From an uncultured Clostridia bacterium (GTDB lineage: Bacteria > Bacillota > Clostridia > Oscillospirales > Ruminococcaceae): a DNA stretch of 6,416 bases. The translations under genes were made by a program, and so were the position numbers. The notes under the pieces were generated by a model that was given only the letters and a program-made list of their open reading frames with translations, searched no databases and was not told the origin of the DNA. How positions within the stretch are numbered: position 1 is the first letter of the stretch; every line of letters begins with the position of its first letter. This document shows, one piece after another, positions 1-5,434 of this stretch. The DNA is taken from positions 1 through 6,416 of the forward strand of contig CAMHBE010000122.1 in NCBI GenBank assembly GCA_946183095.1, written 5' to 3'.

Positions 1-126
1 TTTCAAACGCCGCATACATGTCGTATGTCAAGGAAAATTTGTGCAATATGACGGCTTTAGGGCGGTGCGAATGGGCGGCAAGAGGTTTTTAGAGGTGCCC
101 TAAAGTATCGTTGAGAGCAGAGCTTG
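1..126. other. Structured non-coding spacer downstream of fabG
   Basis: I see no credible gene here. The stretch follows the fabG stop codon (fabG runs right to left). It contains a perfect 9-bp inverted repeat, CTTTAGGGC at 55-63 and GCCCTAAAG at 97-105, with a 33-nt interior. The interior carries a direct repeat, AGAGGT at 81-86 and 91-96, separated by TTTT. A smaller dyad, CATAC at 13-17 and GTATG at 23-27, lies further out. Neither hairpin is followed by a T-tract in the fabG direction, so a classical intrinsic terminator is not supported. The dense structure suggests a dispersed intergenic repeat or a structured RNA, but only its presence elsewhere in the genome would show that. Confidence 0.4.
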
Positions 127-867
127 TTACATTGCCAGACCGCCGCTTATCTCGATCGTCTGACCCGTTATGTAGGACGCGTCATCAGACAGCAGGAACG
201 ATACAACGGACGCTATCTCATCGACCTCGCCGAAACGTTTCAGCGCTATCTGGTCGAATATCTTCGCTTTCTGTTCGTCCGTGAGCACATCGGTCATGGG
301 AGTCTTGATAAGTCCCGGAGCCACCGCGTTCACACGGATACCGCGCCCGCCGACTTCCTTTGCCGCGCTCATGGTCATGCCGATTATAGCCGCCTTTGAC
401 GCTGAGTAGTTGAACTGACCGGGGTTGCCGTAAAGTCCCGCCACCGATGCCATATTTACGACCGCGCCGTGCTTCTGCTTCATCATCACTTTGATGACAG
501 GCTTCATCATGTTGAACACGGACTTCTGGTTGACAGCGATAACAGCGTCGTACTGTTCCTCGCTCATGAGCGTGAGCAGCGTGTCCTTTGTTATGCCCGC
601 ATTGTTCACGAGGGCGTCGATGCTGCCGAACGCTTCCTTCACCGCCTTCACCATATCGGCGCATTGCCCGAAATCCGACACATCAGCGCCGAATATCTCC
701 GCGCGTACACCGAGCTTGCGGCATTCCTCCGCTACTCCGTTCGCCTTTGCGACGTTATCATCCGACGGGTAGTGATTTATCGCTATATCCCAGCCGTCCT
801 TTGCAAGTCTTTTCGCTATGCACGCGCCTATTCCCTGTGACGCGCCCGTTATAAGTGCTACTGCCAT
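127..867 (-). CDS. fabG: 3-oxoacyl-[acyl-carrier-protein] reductase FabG
   Basis: This is a cytoplasmic NADPH-dependent reductase that converts 3-oxoacyl-ACP to (R)-3-hydroxyacyl-ACP in each elongation round of type II fatty acid synthesis. The 246-residue protein is the usual family length and is a complete classical short-chain dehydrogenase. It has the nucleotide-binding TGASQGIG motif at residues 7-14, NNAG at 88-91, and the catalytic set Asn113, Ser141, Tyr154 and Lys158 (YSASK). The C-terminal ITGQTIEISGG segment is typical of FabG. The ATG start is supported by AAAGGA (minus strand, 883-878) 10 nt upstream. It is third in the minus-strand run fabH-fabK-fabG, 77 nt after fabK, with no clear promoter of its own, so co-transcription with fabK is likely. 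Many SDR proteins look alike; the fab neighbours make the FabG assignment strong. Confidence 0.95.
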   Translation of the reverse strand: MAVALITGASQGIGACIAKRLAKDGWDIAINHYPSDDNVAKANGVAEECRKLGVRAEIFGADVSDFGQCADMVKAVKEAFGSIDALVNNAGITKDTLLTLMSEEQYDAVIAVNQKSVFNMMKPVIKVMMKQKHGAVVNMASVAGLYGNPGQFNYSASKAAIIGMTMSAAKEVGGRGIRVNAVAPGLIKTPMTDVLTDEQKAKIFDQIALKRFGEVDEIASVVSFLLSDDASYITGQTIEISGGLAM

Positions 868-944
868 AGTGAAAGCATCCTTTCAGATCAATTGTTGAAA
901 TAAGTGTATTTTGAAATATGCGGTCCGTGTCCGCGGTGATATCA

Positions 945-1868
945 TCACAGCTTCAGCAGTTTCTCCGCCTGTGCGAACATACCTTCTATAATATCCTTGC
1001 ACGGTCTTATATCGTTTACCATTCCGGCTATTGCGCCGCACATGAAAGAACCGTTTTCGAGGTCGCCTTCGACCACCGCCTTGCGCAGCGAACCTGCCGA
1101 GATCTGCTCAAACTCCTCGGGGGTGCCGCCGTCCTTCTCGAATGTCTGCAATTTCTTAGCGAGCTTTGATTTCACATTGCGGCAGGGGTGCCCGGTAAAT
1201 CTTCCGGTCACGATGCTGTCGGTGTCCTTTGCTCCGACAACGAGGTTTTTGTAATTCTCGTGTATCTTGCACTCTTCGCTTGCAAGGAAACGTGTACCGA
1301 CCTGAACGCCTTCCGCGCCGAGCATGAAAGATGCCGCAACGCCGCGTCCGTCGGCGATGCCGCCCGCCGCCAGCACGGGTATCTCCACCGCGTCAGCGAC
1401 CTGCGGAACAAGGCACATCGTCGTGTTCTCGCCTATATGACCGCCGCTTTCGGTGCCTTCCGCTATGACCGCATCGGCTCCGGAGCGCTCCATACGCTTT
1501 GCGAGGGCGACCGACGGCACAACGGGTATGACCTTTACTCCTGCGGCTTTCCATGCCTCCATATACTTGCCGGGATTTCCCGCGCCGGTGGTAACGAACG
1601 CGACTTTCTCATCTATGACGAGCTGTGCGAGTTCCTCGGCATTCGGGCTCATCAGCATGACATTCACGCCGAAAGGCTTATCGGTAAGCTCTTTTGCGCG
1701 GCGTATCTGTTCACGCAGGTAGTCTATGGGAGCCGCACCGCCGGCGATTATCCCGGCACCTCCCGCGTTGGAGACAGCGGCTGCGAGGGTGCTTTCGGCT
1801 ACCCAAGCCATACCGCCCTGCAAAATGGGGTACTGTATCCCTAAAAGTTCTGTAACTCTTGTTTTCAT
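945..1868 (-). CDS. fabK: Enoyl-[acyl-carrier-protein] reductase FabK (FMN-dependent)
   Basis: This is the flavin enoyl-ACP reductase that performs the last reduction of each fatty-acid elongation cycle, using NAD(P)H through FMN. It replaces FabI in many Firmicutes. The 307-residue TIM-barrel protein begins MKTRVTELLGIQYPILQGGM. EGTESGGHIG at 137-146 contains His144, equivalent to the proposed catalytic histidine of pneumococcal FabK. The FMN phosphate-binding segments are AAGGIADGRG at 168-177 and EGVQVGTRF at 186-194. I chose the ATG at 1868 rather than the one at 1883: AAAGGA (minus strand, 1880-1875) sits 6 nt before 1868, and the protein then opens at the normal family N terminus. The nitronate monooxygenase/2-nitropropane dioxygenase family is the main look-alike; the GGHIG motif and fab neighbours favour FabK. 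A spacer of 292 nt separates it from fabH upstream, so it may be read through from fabH or have its own weak promoter. Confidence 0.93.
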   Translation of the reverse strand: MKTRVTELLGIQYPILQGGMAWVAESTLAAAVSNAGGAGIIAGGAAPIDYLREQIRRAKELTDKPFGVNVMLMSPNAEELAQLVIDEKVAFVTTGAGNPGKYMEAWKAAGVKVIPVVPSVALAKRMERSGADAVIAEGTESGGHIGENTTMCLVPQVADAVEIPVLAAGGIADGRGVAASFMLGAEGVQVGTRFLASEECKIHENYKNLVVGAKDTDSIVTGRFTGHPCRNVKSKLAKKLQTFEKDGGTPEEFEQISAGSLRKAVVEGDLENGSFMCGAIAGMVNDIRPCKDIIEGMFAQAEKLLKL

Positions 1869-1929
1869 CTTATTTCCTTTCATTCAGCGCACCGGGTTTT
1901 ATACATTTACAGCGTTTTCGGTTTCCTTT

Positions 1930-1975
1930 GACTGCCGTTTATAGGTACGCATCGTGCGCACTTTGGACGGCAGTC
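1930..1975. repeat. 9-bp inverted repeat with inner stem
   Basis: The arms GACTGCCGT (1930-1938) and ACGGCAGTC (1967-1975) are perfectly complementary. G-U pairs would extend the stem inward in plus-strand RNA. The interior holds a second imperfect stem, GTACGC (1945-1950) with GCGCAC (1956-1961). A third copy of the arm, CTGCCGT at 1987-1993, can pair alternatively with 1967-1973. There is no T-tract on either side, so it is not a standard terminator. Confidence 0.5.
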
Positions 1976-2055
1976 TCCGCGGCGTCCTGCCGTGTGTCGC
2001 ACAAAGGGACCGGTGAGGGAGTTTGAGGGGAGGGCAATGCAGGAAGCATTGAAGG

Positions 2056-2097
2056 CTTGCCCAAACCGCCGCATGGACGCGGCGTTAAAAGGCAAGC
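2056..2097. repeat. Two-part stem-loop in the fabH-fabK spacer
   Basis: The outer arms GCTTGCC (2056-2062) and GGCAAGC (2091-2097) are perfect complements. They enclose a second perfect stem, CGCCGC (2067-2072) and GCGGCG (2079-2084), with a 6-nt loop. The two stems are separated by unpaired CAAA/C and TTAAAA. GGGCAA at 2032-2037 can also pair with TTGCCC at 2057-2062, giving a competing fold. The function is unknown. Confidence 0.5.
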
Positions 2098-2133
2098 ACA
2101 AGAGCGCTCCTCTTCCTCATGCGCGTATGCGCT

Positions 2134-2163
2134 CTCTCAAGCGCAGCGACACTCTTGCGCTCA
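2134..2163 (-). repeat. Single copy of the shared 3' repeat, at the fabH stop
   Basis: Read on the minus strand, this begins with the TGA stop of fabH and carries the core CGCTGCGCTTGAGAG (2148-2134). The same 15-nt core occurs three times downstream of fabD. The core starts 12 nt after the fabH stop and 13 nt after the fabD stop, and flanking GAGCGC-type bases are partly alike. The two loci are in opposite orientation and flank the divergent fabH-fabD pair. Confidence 0.6.
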
Positions 2164-3159
2164 CTGGTTATACACTATCGCGCCGCTGGTCAGTCCTGCG
2201 CCGAAGCCCACCATGCAGACCGTCATGCCTTCGGCTATGCGATGTTGAGCGCGCAGCTCGGCGAGGGCGGTGGGGATGCAGGCGCTGGAGGTATTTCCGT
2301 GGTCTTCGAGGTTCACATAGACCTTATCTTCGGGGAGCCCGAGGTTCTTCACGGCGCTCTCTATTATCCTTGCATTTGCCTGATGCGGTATGTAGAGGTC
2401 GATATCGTCCTTTGACAGCTTTGCTCTTTCGAGCACCTTGTTCACTGCCGTTTCCATTGCTTCCACAGCGAACTTATAGACTGCCTTTCCGTTCATCTGC
2501 ATGAAATGGGTCTTTGCTTCATTGTCGATGAACTTTGACATCTCGCTGTCCTCTTTTATCAGCGGGCAGTTCGTGCGGCTCTGATCGACCTTGCAGTACA
2601 GCGCCCTGAACGGGTCGCCTTTTGCGCTGAGGTACGACCACATGGGCTTGTCGCTGCGGGTGACTACCGCGGCACCGGCGCCGTCACCGAACAGTATGCT
2701 TGCGGTCCGGTCGGTGTAATCGCAGTGCGGCGCAAGTCGTTCGCTCGCAACTATAAGTATATTGCGGTAATCGCTGTCGAGCAGGAACCTCGATGCCGTG
2801 TCGAGCGCGTTGATGAAGCCCGTACACGCCGAGCTTATGTCGAACGCCGCTGCGTTCACCGCGCCGACATCGTTCTGCACAAGGCAGGACATTGCGGGAT
2901 AGAAAAAGTCGGGTGAGCAGGTCGCCGCGAGCACAAGGTCTATCTCTGCGGGGTCGATGCCGCTGTCGGCAACGGCAGCCTTTGCAGCTTGACATGCCAT
3001 ATAGTAGTTTGGCTTGTCGGCAGAGATGTGCCGCCTTCTGATGCCCGTCCGGGAATATATCCATTCGTCGTTCGTGTCAAGTATCGTCGAGAACCAGTCG
3101 TTGTCGGCAACAGTTTCGGGAATATACATCCCCGTTCCGATAATTTTTATTCCTCGCAT
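2161..3159 (-). CDS. fabH: 3-oxoacyl-[acyl-carrier-protein] synthase III FabH
   Basis: This cytoplasmic condensing enzyme starts fatty acid synthesis by joining an acyl-CoA primer to malonyl-ACP, giving the first 3-oxoacyl-ACP. At 332 residues it has normal family length. The full Cys-His-Asn triad is present: Cys112 in DISSACTGF, His259 in IPHQANARI and Asn289 in HGNTSSA. The C terminus VGFGAGLTSGAIVY is typical of the family, and the opening MRGIKIIGTGMYIPE matches a thiolase-fold start. The ATG start is backed by an AGGGG ribosome site (minus strand, 3171-3167) 7 nt upstream. A perfect sigma-A promoter lies about 80 nt upstream, making fabH the first gene of a minus-strand unit with fabK and fabG. 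In Gram-positive bacteria FabH selectivity decides straight versus branched fatty acids; that cannot be read from this sequence. The TGA stop lies inside a repeat-like TGAGCGC segment. Confidence 0.95.
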   Translation of the reverse strand: MRGIKIIGTGMYIPETVADNDWFSTILDTNDEWIYSRTGIRRRHISADKPNYYMACQAAKAAVADSGIDPAEIDLVLAATCSPDFFYPAMSCLVQNDVGAVNAAAFDISSACTGFINALDTASRFLLDSDYRNILIVASERLAPHCDYTDRTASILFGDGAGAAVVTRSDKPMWSYLSAKGDPFRALYCKVDQSRTNCPLIKEDSEMSKFIDNEAKTHFMQMNGKAVYKFAVEAMETAVNKVLERAKLSKDDIDLYIPHQANARIIESAVKNLGLPEDKVYVNLEDHGNTSSACIPTALAELRAQHRIAEGMTVCMVGFGAGLTSGAIVYNQ

Positions 3160-3172
3160 TTCGTTTCCCCTA

Positions 3173-3201
3173 TTGATTTTATCCGAAAAATAGTATATAA
3201 T
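3173..3201 (+). promoter_or_regulatory. Probable fabD promoter
   Basis: TTGATT (3173-3178) and TATAAT (3196-3201) are separated by exactly 17 bp, with a perfect -10 and a 4/6 -35. Transcription would begin near 3208, leaving a leader of roughly 118 nt before fabD. A weaker alternative is TTGCTA (3211-3216) with CATATT (3234-3239), also 17 bp apart. This promoter faces the fabH promoter, so the two transcripts would overlap over about 29 nt. Confidence 0.5.
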
Positions 3202-3242
3202 ATATGTAAATTGCTATCGTACATCTCTGCATACATATTTAT

Positions 3243-3271
3243 ATTATATCAGTACCGCGCGTTTTTGTCAA
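3243..3271 (-). promoter_or_regulatory. Consensus sigma-A promoter for fabH(-fabK-fabG)
   Basis: On the minus strand this reads TTGACA (3271-3266), a 17-bp spacer, then TATAAT (3248-3243). Both hexamers match the consensus perfectly. A TGA just before the -10 gives the extended -10 motif. The start should fall near 3236, leaving a leader of about 77 nt before fabH. A promoter this strong suggests control by repression rather than activation; the -35 lies inside one arm of a TTTTTGTC/GACAAAAA inverted repeat. Confidence 0.85.
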
Positions 3272-3310
3272 TATCGCACAAACATTTTTTTGCAATTTGT
3301 ACGACAAAAA
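3262..3310. promoter_or_regulatory. Candidate operator dyads in the fabH-fabD control region
   Basis: TTTTTGTC (3262-3269) and GACAAAAA (3303-3310) form a perfect 8-bp inverted repeat. Inside it TTTGT/ACAAA pairs occur twice: 3264-3268 with 3278-3282, and 3296-3300 with 3304-3308, the latter a compact 13-bp dyad. The left arm overlaps the fabH -35 and the right arm abuts the fabD ribosome site. A repressor site or a leader hairpin would each fit. I do not recognise it as a FapR or FabT site. Confidence 0.35.
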
Positions 3311-3325
3311 GAAAGGAAATACACT

Positions 3326-4225
3326 ATGTCAACAGCACTTTTATTCTCCGGGCAAGGTTCCCAATACTCCGGAATGGGCAGAAAACTCTATGATGAGCAG
3401 CCCGGAGCTTACGAAGAGATCTTTGAGACAGGGAGCACCGTACTCGGATTCGATCTGAAAAAGACGATGTTTGAGGGAACAGCCGAAGAACTTGCGGTAA
3501 CAAGCGTGTCGCAGCCCGCTATCTTCACGATGTCGCTGATGTGCGCAAAGAAGTTCACGCTTGACGGCGGGGAGTTCACCGCGGTGGCGGGGCATTCTCT
3601 CGGCGAGTATGCTGCGCTCGTATCCGCGGGAGCCGTAGATATGCAGACGGGATATACGCTGATAAAACACCGCGCCGCGTGCATGGACAAGGCGGCAAAG
3701 AAAAACGGCGGCAAAATGGCGGCGGTCATAGGGCTTGCACCCGCGGATATAGAAGCGGGATGCAAGGAAATAAACAATGCGGGAGATTATGTGATACCGG
3801 TGAATTATAACTCCGCACAGCAGACGGTCATCGCGGGAAGTGCAGAGGGTATAGCAAAGGCAGCCGAACTGCTGAAAAAAAAGGGAGCAAAGCGCATCGT
3901 ACCGCTGGCGGTGGCGGCAGCATTCCACAGCGAGTACATGAAAGAAGCGGGTCTGGAGTTCGCGGAACTGATAAAGGATATCGCGATAAATGCGCCTGAA
4001 AAGGGGTTTTACTCTAATGTTTCGGGCGAAAAACTGACAGATTTTGCAGAGATACATACCCTGCTGTCAAAACATATCTTCTCGCCCGTGCGTTTCACCG
4101 ATGAGCTTTCGGCAATGCAGCGCGACGGGATAGATAAGTTCGTGGAGTGCGGTCCCGGTAAAGCACTGACAGGTATGGTCAGAAAAACTCTGGAGAACGT
4201 CACGGCAGAAGCAATAGACGGGTGA
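3326..4225 (+). CDS. fabD: Malonyl-CoA:ACP S-malonyltransferase FabD
   Basis: This cytoplasmic enzyme moves malonate from CoA to acyl carrier protein, supplying the two-carbon donor for every elongation step and for FabH. The 299-residue protein opens with LLFSGQGSQYSGMG, the family signature. It has the nucleophile Ser91 in GHSLGEY (89-95), Arg116 in KHRAACM, which binds the malonyl carboxylate, and catalytic His201 in AAFHSEYM. YNSAQQTVIAG (161-171) and VECGPGKALTGM (273-284) are also typical. I chose the ATG at 3326 because AAAGGAA (3312-3318) lies 7 nt before it and the protein then starts at the family N terminus; an in-frame ATG at 3290 would add 12 unrelated residues. It diverges from fabH rather than lying in the same run as fabK and fabG. 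A repeat array starts at its stop codon. Confidence 0.95.
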   Translation: MSTALLFSGQGSQYSGMGRKLYDEQPGAYEEIFETGSTVLGFDLKKTMFEGTAEELAVTSVSQPAIFTMSLMCAKKFTLDGGEFTAVAGHSLGEYAALVSAGAVDMQTGYTLIKHRAACMDKAAKKNGGKMAAVIGLAPADIEAGCKEINNAGDYVIPVNYNSAQQTVIAGSAEGIAKAAELLKKKGAKRIVPLAVAAAFHSEYMKEAGLEFAELIKDIAINAPEKGFYSNVSGEKLTDFAEIHTLLSKHIFSPVRFTDELSAMQRDGIDKFVECGPGKALTGMVRKTLENVTAEAIDG

Positions 4226-4356
4226 GAGCGCGAGAGAGCGCTGCGCTTGAGAGCGAGAGAGAGCGCGAGAGGGCGCGAGAGGGCGCTGCGCTTGAGAGCG
4301 AGAGAGAGCGCGAGAGGGCGCGAGAGGGCGCTGCGCTTGAGAGCGAGAGAGGGCGC
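4222..4356 (+). repeat. 45-bp tandem repeat array (three units)
   Basis: Three 45-bp units run head to tail at 4222-4266, 4267-4311 and 4312-4356. The first differs from the others at a few positions. Each carries the core CGCTGCGCTTGAGAG (4239-4253, 4284-4298, 4329-4343), and a degenerate core with an extra C follows at 4354-4368. The plus strand is strikingly purine-rich (GAGAG, GAGCGC). The unit is a multiple of three, so one frame stays open, but the encoded Arg/Glu/Ala-rich repeat resembles no protein I recognise. The array begins at the TGA stop of fabD and shares its core with the fabH 3' end. Confidence 0.9.
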
Positions 4357-4574
4357 TGCCGCTTGAGATTTTTTCGCCTGCGCGGCGGGCGCCACGCTCG
4401 GCGTGGCAACGTTACACGCCGCGATAATGTTGCGCAGACTTACAATTGAGCAATATGCGGCGCGCTCCAAATCGGAAAGCACAGACACGAAAAACAGGCT
4501 TCCTATATGACCTTGTTTCCCGCCTGCACGAGACTCGAACGTTTGGGCGATTGATGAATGAAAGGATCAAAAAA
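4357..4574. other. Spacer upstream of aroE
   Basis: No convincing gene lies between the repeat array and aroE. After the array comes a T6 tract (4369-4374), then a GC-rich nested hairpin (4381-4423), then about 150 bp of less structured sequence leading to the aroE ribosome site. I found no promoter with acceptable -35 and -10 hexamers, so aroE may be transcribed from the fabD promoter. The aroE frame is open back to a TTG at 4446, but that extension has no family resemblance and no good ribosome site. Confidence 0.5.
4381..4423. repeat. Nested GC-rich hairpin upstream of aroE
   Basis: The outer arms CGCGGCG (4381-4387) and CGCCGCG (4417-4423) are perfect complements. They enclose a perfect 7-bp stem, GCCACGC (4391-4397) and GCGTGGC (4401-4407), closed by a TCG loop. 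A competing stem, GCAACGTT (4406-4413) with AATGTTGC (4426-4433, one G-U pair), overlaps the inner stem. No T-tract follows on the plus strand, so it is not a canonical terminator. Confidence 0.55.
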
Positions 4575-5426
4575 ATGAAAAAATATGCACTTATCGGTCA
4601 TCCCCTCGGACACTCCCTGTCCCCGCAGATTCATACAAGACTTATGGAAATGGCAGGGGTTGAGGGAAGTTATGAATTGTTGGATATTGCACCCGAACAG
4701 CTGACGGAAAACTTCGCGGAACTGTCGGAACTCGACGGGTTCAACGCAACTATACCGCATAAAGTGGGGATAATCCCCTACTGCGGCAGGCTCGACACAT
4801 CCGCGGAACGCTTCGGCTCCGTGAACTGCGTGAAAAACGGCAGCGAGAAGGTTGGGTATAATACGGATGTGTTCGGATTTACACGGTCTATAGATATGCT
4901 CGGCGCATCCCTCTCCTCCCGTGTGCTCGTTATAGGCTGCGGCGGCGTGGGCAGGATGATAGCCGCGCAGGCAGCCTACAGCGGCGGTGATGTAACGGTG
5001 GCGGTGCTGGCAGACTACCTCGCCGATGCGGAAAACACAATATCCGCGATAAAAGAAAGAATGGCAGATGCGAAGATAAAAACGTTGAGCATAGGCGGCA
5101 CAACACTCTCCGGAAGCGACTTCGGCGTAGATCTACCGGACTTTGACCTGCTCATAAACGCTTCGCCCGTCGGAATGTTCCCCAAAGTTGATGCAATGCC
5201 CTGCACCCGTGATGTCATCGGACAATGCGGATATGTGTTCGATGTGGTGTATAACCCGAATGAGACCCTGCTCGCAAAGACCGCCCGCGAACTCGGAAAA
5301 CCTGCTATGACCGGTATGGCGATGCTCGTTCTGCAAGCCGCCGCCGCTCAGGAGATATGGAACGGCAGCAAGTTCGCGGATAATGAGCTGAAACAGCTTA
5401 TTTCCGATATGGAGAAGATGATATAA
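4575..5426 (+). CDS. aroE: Shikimate dehydrogenase AroE
   Basis: This cytoplasmic enzyme reduces 3-dehydroshikimate to shikimate with NADPH, the fourth step of the chorismate pathway to aromatic amino acids. From the chosen ATG it is 283 residues, normal for AroE. Visible features are the shikimate-binding SLSPQIHT (14-21), NATIPHK (57-63) with catalytic Lys63, GSVNCV with Asn84, and NTD with catalytic Asp98. The nucleotide-binding loop GCGGVG (121-126) and NASPVGM (195-201) follow, then Gln254 in LVLQAAAAQE. PHK replaces the more usual PFK or PYK, a mild variation. The start is fixed by AAAGGA (4561-4566) 8 nt upstream and by the family N terminus KKYALIGHPLGHS. It lies 349 nt after fabD on the same strand and ends before a strong terminator-like palindrome. 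Confidence 0.95.
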   Translation: MKKYALIGHPLGHSLSPQIHTRLMEMAGVEGSYELLDIAPEQLTENFAELSELDGFNATIPHKVGIIPYCGRLDTSAERFGSVNCVKNGSEKVGYNTDVFGFTRSIDMLGASLSSRVLVIGCGGVGRMIAAQAAYSGGDVTVAVLADYLADAENTISAIKERMADAKIKTLSIGGTTLSGSDFGVDLPDFDLLINASPVGMFPKVDAMPCTRDVIGQCGYVFDVVYNPNETLLAKTARELGKPAMTGMAMLVLQAAAAQEIWNGSKFADNELKQLISDMEKMI

Positions 5427-5434
5427 CACTCTCT

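Larger units (their letters stand above)
1869..2160. other. Hairpin-rich spacer between fabH and fabK
   Basis: This 292-bp spacer, unusually long for a fab operon, has no convincing gene and in particular no acpP, which often sits here in Firmicutes. It is packed with inverted repeats: GACTGCCGT (1930-1938) with ACGGCAGTC (1967-1975), CTGCCGT again at 1987-1993, AATGC-AGGAA-GCATT (2036-2050), a two-part stem at 2056-2097, and GAGCGC/GCGCTC (2102-2107 with 2129-2134). No hairpin is followed by a T-tract in the fabH direction, so read-through into fabK is plausible. On the minus strand a TATAAA hexamer (1903-1898) lies ahead of fabK, but I found no acceptable -35, so a fabK promoter is unproven. 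Its composition and structure look like an inserted intergenic repeat. Confidence 0.5.

Noticed and set aside
1907..2101. Minus-strand open frame of 64 codons, considered as a missing acpP
   Set aside because: It lacks the acyl carrier protein DSL phosphopantetheine motif and acidic character, and has no ribosome site.
1992..2504. Plus-strand open frame of 170 codons
   Set aside because: More than half is antisense to fabH, which has full catalytic motifs. The 5' part reads through hairpin-rich spacer, with no ribosome site and no recognised domain.
3341..4057. Long antisense frame of 238 codons inside fabD
   Set aside because: A Cys/Arg/His-rich shadow of the fabD reading frame with no recognisable domain.
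4222..4370. CRISPR array
   Set aside because: The 45-bp units are directly contiguous with no unique spacers between repeats; this is a simple tandem repeat.
4500..4560. Possible tRNA fragment on the minus strand, suggested by GTTCGAGTC (T-loop-like)
   Set aside because: The flanking bases do not form a 5-bp T-stem and there is no anticodon arm or acceptor stem.
4446..4574. N-terminal extension of AroE by 43 residues from a TTG at 4446
   Set aside because: No family homology in the extension and no good ribosome site; AAAGGA 8 nt before ATG 4575 and the canonical KKYALIGHPLGHS start fix the gene there.
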